Shown piece by piece: positions 16,451 to 25,029 of a DNA stretch of 64,000 nt. Position 1 is the first letter of the stretch. Every line of letters begins with the position of its first letter. The notes below the pieces were generated by a model that was not told where the DNA came from, ran no database searches, and saw nothing but the letters and a program-made list of their open reading frames with translations. This DNA is from Ga0077536 sp035325705. Its GTDB lineage: Bacteria > Pseudomonadota > Gammaproteobacteria > Ga0077536. The stretch covers positions 19,914 to 83,913 of the forward strand of contig DAOKZI010000019.1 in the NCBI GenBank assembly GCA_035325705.1, in the 5' to 3' direction. Made by a program: the position numbers and the translations under genes.

Positions 16451-19400
16451 CGGCGCGTCGCGGCCGCCGCTTCGGTCGCCACGTCGTCCATGAAGTCGAG
16501 TTCCGCCTGCTGCTGCACCGTGCGGCGATGCTGTGCCCACAGCGCCTTGATGCGATCCTGATTGCACTGCTTGCGATCGACGAGCACGCGCGTGTGCAGC
16601 TCGCCGCGCGGTGTGCTCGGCACCTTCGCGAACACGAACTCGTGGCTGATGAGATCCATGAACGGGCCGCACTTGCTGGTCGGCATGATGAAGATTAGCT
16701 GCAGGCCCAGTGTGCGCGTCAGGTAGTCGATCACCTCGCGCGAGCGCGTTTCGTCCATCTTCGAGAACGCCTCGTCCACCAGCACCATGCGCAGGTGGTT
16801 GACGCCCTCGCCGTAGCGCAGCGCGGAGGTGATGCTGGCGGCGCGGATGATGTAGGCCGGCGTCTCGAGCTGACCGCCGCTGCCGGTGCCGTACTCGGAC
16901 AGCGCGATCGGCGGCTTGCCTTCGACCTCCTTGTAGATCTCGTAGCGATAGTAGTTGCGATAGTCGGCGATGCGCTCTAGCTCGCGCTGGGACTTCTGCT
17001 CGTCGGCGTCGAGCAGCAGCGACATCAGCGCGTCGCGCACGGCTTCCGACTTCGCCGACAGCCGACCTTCGAACAGGCTGTTGCCCTCGAGGCCGGGATT
17101 GCGCACGACGTCCTCGAAGAAGCGCGCGTAGTCACGGTATTCGGGCACCCACTCGGCGGCGAAGCGGAAGTGCTCGCGATCCGAGCCGAAGCGATGGCCT
17201 TCGAGCTCCTTGTTCAGGAGATCGAGACGCCGCTTGCCGTCGCTGATGGCCTGATGGATCTCCTGGCACAGATGCGAGACGAAGGCGTTGTTGAAGCTCT
17301 CCTTCAGCCGCTGCAACTGCGCGTGCTTCTCCACCAGCACGTTGTTCTTGAGGACGTTGTAAACGCGGTCGATCTCGCGCCGCAGGCCGCAGATCCCGTC
17401 GAACAGGGCGGCGTCGTAGTCTCCCGAGAAAGTCGCGTAGACGATGGCGTCGGACGGCCGCGTCGTGCGGCGGTTGTGCTCCTGCAGCGTCTCGCTCATG
17501 TGCCGTTCCGACTTCATCAGCCGACCCGTCACTTCCTTTCTGAATTCGTCGGCGCGCGTCGGATCGAGGGTCTGCGCCTCCTGCTCGGCGTAGCGCAGAC
17601 GGGCCTCGAGATCGAACTCCGGCCAGCCGGCGTGCAGCACCCGTAGCTGATCCTCCGCCGTCTGCAGCCGGCCCTGTGCGGCGTCCTTGTGCTCGCTGAG
17701 CGTCTCGATGCGGCGGGCTATCGACTTCATCTGGTTATCGAGCTCGCCGTCGCGCTTGTTGAGCGCGGCGATGAGATCCCGGGCCTCGCGCTCCTCCGCC
17801 TGCAGGCGCTGCAGCCGTTCGTCGAGCGACTGCCACGCGCTGAGATCGAGCTGCGCCAGCAGCATCTCCGTCGCGCCGATCTCGCGATGGGCCGCCAGCA
17901 CCGCACCCAGCCCGTCGGCATACGTCAGCGGCTGCAGGCGATCGACCGCCTCGAGCAGGCGCGTGCTTTCCTGCATCTGTTCGTTCGCCTCCTTGCGCGC
18001 CAGCAGCAGATGCTGGAGCTCCTGGCGACGCGCGGCCAGCGCGCGTTCGCGGGCAGCGCTGCCGAAGACCAGATCGGCGTCCGCAATGTCGCAGCGGAAC
18101 ATGGCGTAGTTGCCCGAGCCCATGCCGTCGGCCGTCACGCCGCGCGCGGTCTGGCGCAGCTCCTCGGCGCTCTCGACGCGCACGACCGAACCGTAGCTCG
18201 CGGCAATGTAGGCCTGCGCCACGCCGTGCGTGAACTTCAGCACGTGCAGGATGGAGGCAGCCGGCGGGTTCAGCCGCTCCGCGTCGCGCAGCGCCTTTGC
18301 GCCCTGGATCACACGAGCCCGATTGTCGCGGCCCGGCATCGCGCGCACGATGCGGATGGCCGCGGCCTCATAGTCGGCATCGACGATGATGCCGAAGCGC
18401 GCGCCGCCGAGGTAACCCTCTATGGCCGACTGCCAGCGCGCGTCGGTGACTTCGATGTGATCGCACAGCACGCGTGCGTCGGCCTTCGGGCACTGCGCGC
18501 GGACGGCGGCCAGCGCGCGCTCGACGTAGGCGGGATAGACGGTCTGCCTTGCCTCGAGCCGCTCGATCTCCTGCTGCTTCTGCTGGCACTGTGCGGCCAG
18601 CGCGTCGTAGCGGCGCCGGCGCGCGCCGTGGGCGTCGGCGAGCCGATCGCGCCGCGTGAGCTGATCCGGCTGCGCGAGCCGCCAGTGATCCGCGAGCTCG
18701 TTGTGGGCCCGCTGCGCATTGCGGGCGAGCTGCAGATGCTGCTCCAGCATGGCCAGATCGCCGGTCAGATCCTGCTGCAGGAAGCTCGCCAGATCGAGAT
18801 CGCCGAGCCGGGTGAACGAACGCGCCTGCTCCACCAGGCGTCGCGTCCCCAGGTCGGCGAGCTGCGGCAGGTCGGCGAGCAGCGACGGCGACGCCAGCCG
18901 CTCTGCGAGATCGCGCGCCGCCTGCAGATTGCGCTGCAGTTGCCGGTCCTGGCCGAGCAGCTCACGCACGGCTTCCGTCAGCTTGCCGGTGAGCGCCTTC
19001 CGATCGCGTTCGAGTTGATCCTTGCGCCGCAGCGGTTCGACGTTTTCGCGCTGCGCCTCCAGCCGCACTACCGCGCCGTGCACTTGCTCGCGCCGCTGTT
19101 CGGCCGCGGCGAGCTCCTCGACGTTCTCCTTGATCCGGCGGGATGCCGCGTCGCGCTCGTCGCAGGCCTGGAGGTAATGCTTCTGGTGCTGCCGATAATT
19201 GGCCTGCGCCAGCGAGTACTCCAGCGTCACGCGTTCGATCCAGCCTTCGATGTAGGACTGCGCGTGTTCGCCGGCCTGTTCCAGCAGCGCGGCGCTTTCC
19301 TTGTACGCCTGCGCCTCGCGCTCCATGTCGTGGATGGTCTTGAGCTGGCTCGAGACGGCGCGCACGGCTTCGCCGAGATCCTTGCGCTCCAGCACTTCGT

Positions 19401-20091
19401 CGGCCACGAACTGGGTGATGCTGCTGACGGGCTTGTAGGCCATGAAGCGCGAAAACGCGCGCGCGGCCGCCATCGCTTCGCGCTCCGCGACCGACTCCTT
19501 CTTGCCGCGCAGCGCCGCGTACAGGCGGCGCAGATAGGCGCGCTTCTGGTCGTAGCGCTCGACGGATCGCTTGCCGTGACGCGCGATCAGCGACTTCTCG
19601 ATGTCGTCCAGCAGGACTACCTGCTGTTTCGCCACGAACGCGTCCAGTCCCAGTTCGACGCTCGGCAGGAGGAAGAAGACGATCTGATCCTCGCGGGCCA
19701 GCGGCTGCTTGCCCGACCCATCGAGCCAGGCGCGCACGGCCACCACGGCGGTGAACGGGTCCGCGGTTTCACCCTGGGTCGGGTGGAACACGGCGGCGAT
19801 GTAGCCGTCGGTCGGCTGCGTGCGCGCGTAGCTGCCGTCGTCGCAGCCGAGAACGTAGGAGGCGAGCGTGCGCACGCGTTTGCCGCCGCGGCCGCGCTGC
19901 GTCGACTCCTCCTGGCCCGGGTTGTAGTGGAACAGATTCTCGTGCGCCGCCGTCATCAAGGTCTGCAGCGCGTCGGCGGCCGTGGTTTTACCCGAGCCGT
20001 TCGCGCCCGAGAACAGGTTGACCGGCCCCATCGCGAACTCGCCGTTCGGAATATTGCCCCAGTTGAGCAGGACGAGGGTCTTGAGAAACAC
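16447..20091 (-). CDS. jetC: Wadjet SMC-like ATPase JetC
   Basis: This 1,214-residue protein is an SMC/MukB-type ATPase. The N-terminal head has a Walker A motif GANGSGKTTAADAL at residues 29-42. Long charged coiled-coil arms rich in Glu/Arg/Gln flank a central hinge-like globular part (about 560-690). The C-terminal head has a signature SGGQLETPAY and Walker B LRMVLVDEAFSKMDE. It would form a loop-extruding motor with JetA (kleisin) and JetB (KITE). It starts at a GTG one base after jetB ends and overlaps jetD, so the operon is tightly coupled. Length and architecture are intact. Confidence 0.93.
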   Translation of the reverse strand: MFLKTLVLLNWGNIPNGEFAMGPVNLFSGANGSGKTTAADALQTLMTAAHENLFHYNPGQEESTQRGRGGKRVRTLASYVLGCDDGSYARTQPTDGYIAAVFHPTQGETADPFTAVVAVRAWLDGSGKQPLAREDQIVFFLLPSVELGLDAFVAKQQVVLLDDIEKSLIARHGKRSVERYDQKRAYLRRLYAALRGKKESVAEREAMAAARAFSRFMAYKPVSSITQFVADEVLERKDLGEAVRAVSSQLKTIHDMEREAQAYKESAALLEQAGEHAQSYIEGWIERVTLEYSLAQANYRQHQKHYLQACDERDAASRRIKENVEELAAAEQRREQVHGAVVRLEAQRENVEPLRRKDQLERDRKALTGKLTEAVRELLGQDRQLQRNLQAARDLAERLASPSLLADLPQLADLGTRRLVEQARSFTRLGDLDLASFLQQDLTGDLAMLEQHLQLARNAQRAHNELADHWRLAQPDQLTRRDRLADAHGARRRRYDALAAQCQQKQQEIERLEARQTVYPAYVERALAAVRAQCPKADARVLCDHIEVTDARWQSAIEGYLGGARFGIIVDADYEAAAIRIVRAMPGRDNRARVIQGAKALRDAERLNPPAASILHVLKFTHGVAQAYIAASYGSVVRVESAEELRQTARGVTADGMGSGNYAMFRCDIADADLVFGSAARERALAARRQELQHLLLARKEANEQMQESTRLLEAVDRLQPLTYADGLGAVLAAHREIGATEMLLAQLDLSAWQSLDERLQRLQAEEREARDLIAALNKRDGELDNQMKSIARRIETLSEHKDAAQGRLQTAEDQLRVLHAGWPEFDLEARLRYAEQEAQTLDPTRADEFRKEVTGRLMKSERHMSETLQEHNRRTTRPSDAIVYATFSGDYDAALFDGICGLRREIDRVYNVLKNNVLVEKHAQLQRLKESFNNAFVSHLCQEIHQAISDGKRRLDLLNKELEGHRFGSDREHFRFAAEWVPEYRDYARFFEDVVRNPGLEGNSLFEGRLSAKSEAVRDALMSLLLDADEQKSQRELERIADYRNYYRYEIYKEVEGKPPIALSEYGTGSGGQLETPAYIIRAASITSALRYGEGVNHLRMVLVDEAFSKMDETRSREVIDYLTRTLGLQLIFIMPTSKCGPFMDLISHEFVFAKVPSTPRGELHTRVLVDRKQCNQDRIKALWAQHRRTVQQQAELDFMDDVATEAAAATRR

Positions 20092-20092
20092 G

Positions 20093-20740
20093 TTACGCTC
20101 CGTTCGGGGCCGCCGGCGGCTGCAAGGCCTGGATGGCGTCGGTGCCGACGAAGTCGACGATCATCGGATGAATGCGGATCCAGGCTTCGGCCTGATCGAG
20201 ATCCTCGTCCTCGCGATACTCGATTAGCCGCAGCTTGCGCAGCCGCCTGAACACCTCGCGGCGATCCGAGAGGCGCTCGGGCAGGCTGCGATTGAGCCAT
20301 TTCTTCATCGCGAGGCCGATGGCTTCCAGCGGCTCTGCGGCATAGCCGTGCCCATCGATCTTGCCTTCGCGCACGGCCTTGTCGTACTGCGCGCGCAGCA
20401 CCAGCACCACCGCGACTTCGTGCTGAGTGAGCCGCGCCCGCAGGCTGCCGCCGAAGGCCTGCTCCTCGGCGTAATCCATGCCGGGGGTGCGACTGCCGGG
20501 CGGATACAGGCGAACGTATTCGAAGCGCCGATCGTGATGGAGCTGGATCGCCTGCAGAGCGAGGATCTCCGTGACGAGCTCCTCGATGCGCGCAAAGCGA
20601 TCGTAGAGCTCGCGCGCGATCTGCGAATCGTCGCGCACCAGTACGCCGTAGTTGAGCAGACGCACCAGGAGCTCCTGTAGCTGCTCCGGCGCGACGGCGC
20701 TCGGTTCGAGGCGTCGCTCGACGTAGTCCTGCAGGTTCAT
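20093..20740 (-). CDS. jetB: Wadjet KITE-like subunit JetB (DUF4194)
   Basis: This 215-residue protein matches JetB/DUF4194 by position and content: a two-winged-helix protein with LLVRLLNYGVLVRDD early, RLTQHEVAVVLVLRAQYDK in the middle, and RREVFRRLRKLRLIEY plus IRIHPMIVDFVGTDAI at the end. It is the KITE-type partner that binds the kleisin JetA and the JetC heads. Its ATG overlaps the jetA stop (ATGA), and jetC begins one base after its stop. Confidence 0.88.
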   Translation of the reverse strand: MNLQDYVERRLEPSAVAPEQLQELLVRLLNYGVLVRDDSQIARELYDRFARIEELVTEILALQAIQLHHDRRFEYVRLYPPGSRTPGMDYAEEQAFGGSLRARLTQHEVAVVLVLRAQYDKAVREGKIDGHGYAAEPLEAIGLAMKKWLNRSLPERLSDRREVFRRLRKLRLIEYREDEDLDQAEAWIRIHPMIVDFVGTDAIQALQPPAAPNGA

Positions 20741-22212
20741 GCTGCGGCGACGCCCGTCTGCGCGCGCTCTTCGATCACGCGGATGACGAACTCGTCCATC
20801 GCATCGTAATACTCCGTGCGCAAACGCCGACCGGTCTCGACGACTTCGAAGCGATAGCCGGCGTCCATCGCCCAGCCGCAGGCACCCGCTTCGATCGCAT
20901 GCGCCGCGTACAGCAGCTCGCGCGCATCGCGCACCGGCAAGCTCGAGGTGCGCACCTCGTGGCCGCCGGCCAGCGCATCGACCAGGTAGCCGTACAGCTC
21001 GCGATTATTGACGGCGAAGGCGCGTTCCAGCGCCTGCTCGATGAACAGCCGGCGCCGCGCCTGCGGGTCGTCCGGCGCGGTTTCGATGCTGCGATCGACG
21101 ATGCGGCGCCGCTCGGTGCTGTAGAGCCGCAGGTGATCGGGATCGACGAAGCCGACCTCTAGCACCGCCATGTGCCCGGCCGCGGCCGCCAGCGCCTGCT
21201 CCTGCTGCTCGGGCGCCAGTTTCGACAGCTCCTCGAAGGCCTGCAGCAGCAGGTGCTGGCTGGCTTCGGAGAAGCTGAGCTGGCGCAGCAGGATGTCCGC
21301 GCGCCGCGTGAAACCGTGCAGCGAGTTGCGCAGCGCCGGCAGCATGGTGTCGGCCGCGCTGTGCAGGCGATTCTCGATCTGGTTCAGCACCTGCACGTAG
21401 ACGGACTCGCGCGGACCCGTCACCAGCTCGGGCGCGATGCGACGCAGCTCGCGCTCGACGGCCGCCTTGGTGTCGCGTCGCTGCGCCCGCGCGCGGCGGA
21501 GCAATCCGTCCAATTCCTCGCGATACTTGATGACGCTGTCTTCGGAAAAGCGCACCGCTAGGTCGGGCATGAAGCGCTTCTCCATGAAGTCGAAGAACTC
21601 GTCCGAGGCGCGCTGCACGAGCTGCTGCGCCTCGACGTCGCGCAGCAGTTCACGCTTGCGCTCCTCGAGCTCGGCGATCACGTCCGAGAAATCCGAGACG
21701 ATGCGCTCGGAGTATTCGTAGGCGTCGAGCAGATCGGAGGCTTCGTGCTCGGGCTTGTCGAGAAAGGAGCGCAGCGCATTGCAGGTATTGCGCGTATTGC
21801 GGTGACGCGTGCGGAAGCGTCCGCCTTCGAGCTCGTGCATCGGCTGCGTGAACAGCCGGCCGATGCGCGAGAACGCGTAGGTGCTGGTCAGCGTCACCTC
21901 GTCGACCTGCCGTTCGAGCCAGCCGTATTCGAGCAGCAGGTTCAGCATCCAGCCCGCCTGCTCGCGATCGCCGCGCACGGGCAGCGCCGTGTCGTCCTCG
22001 GAAGCGTCGAGCACGGGCGTGCGCGTGATGGCCTCCTGAAACACTTCCACCACCAGATCGCGCTGCACGATGCGGCTGTAGTCGGCCTGCGCGCTGTACA
22101 GGCGGGCATACAGCGCACGCAGGCAGGCCATGACCTGCTCGCGATACTTGCCGGTGAGCGGACGGAAGAAGTGCAGGCGATCGGCGATGAAGAATTGGGC
22201 GGAAGCGTCCAC
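20737..22212 (-). CDS. jetA: Wadjet kleisin-like subunit JetA
   Basis: The 491-residue product is a JetA-family protein. It resembles the DUF5716-type JetA (RLHFFRPLTGKYREQVMACL at the N-terminus, helical middle, winged-helix-like C-terminus) rather than DUF3375. JetA bridges the JetC ATPase heads. A GTG at 22212 is the start, 9 bases after the PIN toxin gene ends, so the toxin-antitoxin pair and the Wadjet genes probably share a transcript. I do not assign the Wadjet subtype; the JetA type argues against type I. Confidence 0.87.
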   Translation of the reverse strand: MDASAQFFIADRLHFFRPLTGKYREQVMACLRALYARLYSAQADYSRIVQRDLVVEVFQEAITRTPVLDASEDDTALPVRGDREQAGWMLNLLLEYGWLERQVDEVTLTSTYAFSRIGRLFTQPMHELEGGRFRTRHRNTRNTCNALRSFLDKPEHEASDLLDAYEYSERIVSDFSDVIAELEERKRELLRDVEAQQLVQRASDEFFDFMEKRFMPDLAVRFSEDSVIKYREELDGLLRRARAQRRDTKAAVERELRRIAPELVTGPRESVYVQVLNQIENRLHSAADTMLPALRNSLHGFTRRADILLRQLSFSEASQHLLLQAFEELSKLAPEQQEQALAAAAGHMAVLEVGFVDPDHLRLYSTERRRIVDRSIETAPDDPQARRRLFIEQALERAFAVNNRELYGYLVDALAGGHEVRTSSLPVRDARELLYAAHAIEAGACGWAMDAGYRFEVVETGRRLRTEYYDAMDEFVIRVIEERAQTGVAAA

Positions 22213-22221
22213 GATCGCCTT

Positions 22222-22629
22222 CTAGCCCCGTGCCGGCGTCAGCAGCTCGACGGTCGGGAAGTAGGCACGGTAGCGCCGTGCATCGCGGGTCAGGATGCCG
22301 CAGCGCTGCACGGCGGCGTGGGCGCCGATGAAGAAGTCCGCCAGCACGTTCTGCTTGCTCCTGCCTTTCTTGCGGTAGCGAACGAAGGCTTTGCCCGCAA
22401 GAAAGAGCGCTGCTCGCGGTAGCTCCTGAAAGCATAACTCCATGCGCGCTATGACGGCATCCAGCGCTTCCACGGATTCGAACATCAGCGACAGCTCGGC
22501 GTAGATCACGGGATTGATGCACAGCTCGTGCACTTTCGCTTGCCCGCGCATCTGCGCTATGGACCAGTCGGCCCACCGGGGGTCGTCCTCCAGCACGTCG
22601 ATCAGGACGCTGGTATCGACGATCAGCAC
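22222..22629 (-). CDS. PIN-domain (VapC-like) RNase toxin
   Basis: The 135-residue protein begins MLIVDTSVLIDVLEDD at a GTG, with the first catalytic Asp at residue 5. It has a conserved mid-region Glu (PVIYAELSLMFE near 46) and the C-terminal acidic pair in QNVLADFFIGAHA and LTRDARRY. This is the complete PIN active-site pattern of VapC-type ribonuclease toxins that cleave tRNA or rRNA. It follows the AbrB-type antitoxin gene by 3 bases and precedes jetA by 9 bases. Confidence 0.9.
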   Translation of the reverse strand: MLIVDTSVLIDVLEDDPRWADWSIAQMRGQAKVHELCINPVIYAELSLMFESVEALDAVIARMELCFQELPRAALFLAGKAFVRYRKKGRSKQNVLADFFIGAHAAVQRCGILTRDARRYRAYFPTVELLTPARG

Positions 22630-22632
22630 GAA

Positions 22633-22863
22633 TCAGCCGCGCAGCAGCGCCATCAATTCATCGGTGCGCCAGGAGATCTGCGCCTTGCCGCGCACGGCGT
22701 CGAAACGGTCGCGCTTCGCCGATGCCTTGCCACTCCGGCGCACCACCACCTCGCCCTCTCGATTGACGACGAATTCGACGGCGCTGCCGGGCGCGATCCC
22801 GAGCGCATCACGAATCTTCTTAGGGATTGTGACCTGTCCCTTGGACGTAAGTGTCGTAGCCAT
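22633..22863 (-). CDS. AbrB/MazE-type antitoxin (VapB-like)
   Basis: This 76-residue protein has the SpoVT/AbrB swapped-hairpin DNA-binding fold at its N-terminus (TSKGQVTIPKKIRDALG, residues 7-23, then GSAVEFVVNREGEVVVRR). A basic linker and a C-terminal toxin-binding tail (ISWRTDELMALLRG) follow. It should neutralise the PIN toxin encoded 3 bases downstream and repress the shared promoter in 22864-22985. Since the Wadjet genes follow directly, it may also control their expression (inference). Confidence 0.9.
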   Translation of the reverse strand: MATTLTSKGQVTIPKKIRDALGIAPGSAVEFVVNREGEVVVRRSGKASAKRDRFDAVRGKAQISWRTDELMALLRG

Positions 22864-22986
22864 GCGAGGCCGTCCTCGAGTATTACCTGGTCAGCGAGTG
22901 TATTACTGGATGCGTCCCTTCGCCAGCCGCGCTTCGCTCAGGAAAATCACGCGAGACAGTCTCGAGATTGCTACGTGGCCTGCCGT

Positions 22987-23404
22987 TCACGGTGAGGCAG
23001 ACCCCAGCAGGGCAGGCGCGAGCGCACCGACATCGAGCAGGCGCTCGGCGAGCGGGAACAGTTCGCGGTCCTCGAAGCGCACGTGCTCGGTCATCGCGGC
23101 GCCCCAGGCAGCGAGCGCCGTCGCGTCGTCGTCGTGCAGAATGTCTATCGAGGCCCGCAACTGCGCGTGCTGGCGCAGCGCCTGCTCGACGGCGATTTGC
23201 CCACCGGCCGCGGCGAGTGCCGGAAACAGCACGTTCCTCGACGCCGAAGTGCGGCGCGATCCGATCGCGCCAGCACTGCAGGACCTCCTGCCGCAGCGCG
23301 CCGAGCGCCGCCTCGCCGCCGTCGGCCTTGCACGCGCGGCGCGCGAGGACTAGCGCCTCGTGGTGATCACGGGCCAGCGGGACGAGGGCGGGGGCGCGTT
23401 TCAT
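22987..23404 (-). pseudogene. Frameshifted second copy of the hemerythrin-like gene
   Basis: The region encodes a close relative of the 7780-8190 protein in two frames. The first part starts at the ATG at 23404 (MKRAPALVPLARDHHEALVL) and reads in frame through APHFGVEER. The second part (LFPALAAAGGQIAVEQAL to LAPALLGSASP) is in another frame. At the junction near 23233-23240 the first copy reads CAGCACGCGCTCCTCG and this one CAGCACGTTCCTCG (plus strand), a two-base deletion. All HHE ligands are still encoded, so the break is recent or possibly a sequencing error. An extra GEAALG insertion after residue 27 distinguishes the copies. Confidence 0.8.
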
Positions 23405-23500
23405 GATGGCTTCGGTCGGCGTGAAGCGCGTCGCAGGCTGTCGGCAGCCTGCTCTGTGCCGTGGGTGAGCAAAACCCCGTAACGGCTCCCTTTGCGACCA

Positions 23501-23635
23501 TCAGTCCTTTACCTCTTTGCGCGCAATCATCCGGATCTCGAACAACCGTTCCTGGAACTCGCCGACGCGCCGCTTCTCGCGCTGCCGGCGGTTCAGGCGC
23601 CGGATCCCGCCGACGGAGAGTGGCCGCTTCAGCAT
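23501..23635 (-). pseudogene. YggL (DUF469)-like N-terminal fragment
   Basis: A 44-codon ORF encodes MLKRPLSVGGIRRLNRRQ followed by REKRRVGEFQERLFEI. The run RRQREKRRVGEFQE resembles the start of YggL/DUF469 proteins (typical RKKLRVGEFQELGF), but YggL is about 108 residues and the rest is missing. It ends in a stop after MIARKEVKD. The start overlaps the end of the preceding broken ORF (ATGCTGA). It is probably a gene remnant; a real short peptide is possible but less likely. Confidence 0.45.
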
Positions 23636-23933
23636 GACGAAGCCTCCGGGCTCTTCGCGTCGAAGCGCAGCACGGTATCCATCAGCAACTGGTCCAGCAC
23701 CGAGAAGTCGGTCGCATCCGATGCCGGCGACGCAGCCGCTTCCAGCCGCGTCAGTTCGGCGTCGATGAAGGCGTTAATCGCCGGCAGCGGTGGGCCGACA
23801 TCCGACCTCATCGCGGTGCGCTTGGCGACGAGCAACTGCTCGATGGCCGCGCCCAAATCGTGTCGGCCACGATGGCCGCGAGGCGGGAGCCGATCTCGGC
23901 ACGGACGGCGGGGTCGATGGGATGGTCGTCCAT
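23629..23933 (-). pseudogene. Broken small ORF of unknown family
   Basis: The ATG at 23933 starts MDDHPIDPAVRAEIGSRL and runs to IVADT. The coding sense then continues in a second frame as LGAAIEQLLVAKRTAMRSD to VLDQLLMDTVLRFDAKSPE, ending at 23629. Together they would make a protein of about 100 residues, so a one-base shift near 23855 is likely. The C-terminal pattern PAINAFIDAELTRLE..LDQLL is reminiscent of the tails of some nucleotidyltransferase-family proteins, but I cannot assign it. It starts 13 bases after the 360-residue gene ends. Confidence 0.5.
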
Positions 23934-23946
23934 GTCGGTGCCCGCG

Positions 23947-25029
23947 CTACAGCAGCCCATCGTCTTCCATGTCCCGCAAGGCATCGGGATGGATCATCAC
24001 CTTCCGCTTCTTGCGCAGCGGTACGACCTTCGGATCGAAGTTCTTGACGAGGTCCTCGTGCTGTGCGGCGACGAAGGCGCGCATGCGTTCGGCTTCGCGT
24101 GCTTGCAGCGCACGCAGTTCGGCCAAGGGCCGTTCGATGCGCCGGCAGTCGCGCAGAAACGAGGTGAAGCGCACCGCAGCGAGTGCAGCGGGATCGCTGA
24201 ACACGACGAGCAGGTTGCGTTCGTCGGGGGCCTCGCGCTCCCATGGTTCATCGTCCAGGAAGCATGCGCCGAGGCGCTGCTCTCTGAACTGAAGGCCCAA
24301 GTCGCGGCGGCGGCGCGATTGTTCGTCCCACACCCGGCGCTGCAACTCTTCCAGCAGCGCCTCCTGGCCATCGGCCTCCACCCGCGTGTCCCAGCGGATA
24401 GCTCCGCTCTCGTCGCGCTTGCCGTCCTCGGGACCGCTGACATAGCGATGCGGCAGGCGTGACTGGACTTCCGCGTCCGCTGCATCCTCCATCGCACCAT
24501 GAATTTGCCACGACGCCGTCGACAGCGTCACGTAGCACAGCCGGCCCTCCACGATCATGCGCGCCCAGGTGCCATGCAGCGCACCGGTGTAGGGCTCGGG
24601 CCGGTAGCCCGGGATGTCGCGCTGCCTGGCCTCCTGCTGAAAGGCGTGGTCGTCGCGGTCGTAGTCGAGCAGCGTCTCGAAGTCGAGGATGCTCTTGCCT
24701 TCGGAGAAATGCTCGTTGAGCGAGAACATATCCTCCCCGATGCCGACGAGCGCTTGCAGCCATTCGTTGATGCGGTTCTGCAGCGCGAGCGGCAAGCGGC
24801 GACCCTGCGACTCCAGCTTGGCCAGCGCCACGGGCCGGCGCTCACCGTGTTCACGCAGCAGCGCCGCGACGATGGCTTCGCGGTCGACGTCCGGCGGGCT
24901 GATGCGATAGGCGAGTCGATCGTTGGCCGGCCAGGCGAAGAACTCCGGCCGGGCGGCCATGACGGCACGGCGCAGTTCGGCTGGCCAGCGGCCGAAGACG
25001 GTGGGTGGTTCAGTGCCGGGTGCGCTCAT
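23947..25029 (-). CDS. Hypothetical protein, 360 residues
   Basis: I do not recognise the family. The product (MSAPGTEPPTVFGRWPAELR) is soluble, rich in Arg/Asp/Glu/Leu, and has no membrane segment or signal. It has an N-terminal part with YRISPPDVDREAIVAALLRE and ESQGRRLPLALQNRINEWLQ, a central region DFETLLDYDRDDHAFQQEA with GALHGTWARMIVEGR, and a basic/acidic helical C-terminus ending DALRDMEDDGLL. Codon use matches neighbouring genes, supporting a real gene. Its ATG overlaps the stop of the preceding DUF6155 gene (TGATG); a GTG one codon earlier is also possible. Confidence 0.65.
   Translation of the reverse strand: MSAPGTEPPTVFGRWPAELRRAVMAARPEFFAWPANDRLAYRISPPDVDREAIVAALLREHGERRPVALAKLESQGRRLPLALQNRINEWLQALVGIGEDMFSLNEHFSEGKSILDFETLLDYDRDDHAFQQEARQRDIPGYRPEPYTGALHGTWARMIVEGRLCYVTLSTASWQIHGAMEDAADAEVQSRLPHRYVSGPEDGKRDESGAIRWDTRVEADGQEALLEELQRRVWDEQSRRRRDLGLQFREQRLGACFLDDEPWEREAPDERNLLVVFSDPAALAAVRFTSFLRDCRRIERPLAELRALQAREAERMRAFVAAQHEDLVKNFDPKVVPLRKKRKVMIHPDALRDMEDDGLL

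Noticed and set aside
17689..20250. 853-residue open frame on the plus strand
   Set aside because: It is antisense to jetC/jetB and has the His/Arg/Gly/Leu-rich composition typical of shadow frames in GC-rich DNA. No family resemblance.
15332..22212. Wadjet as an undescribed system
   Set aside because: JetABCD order, SMC-type ATPase and JetD nuclease match the known Wadjet system. Only the toxin-antitoxin linkage is notable.
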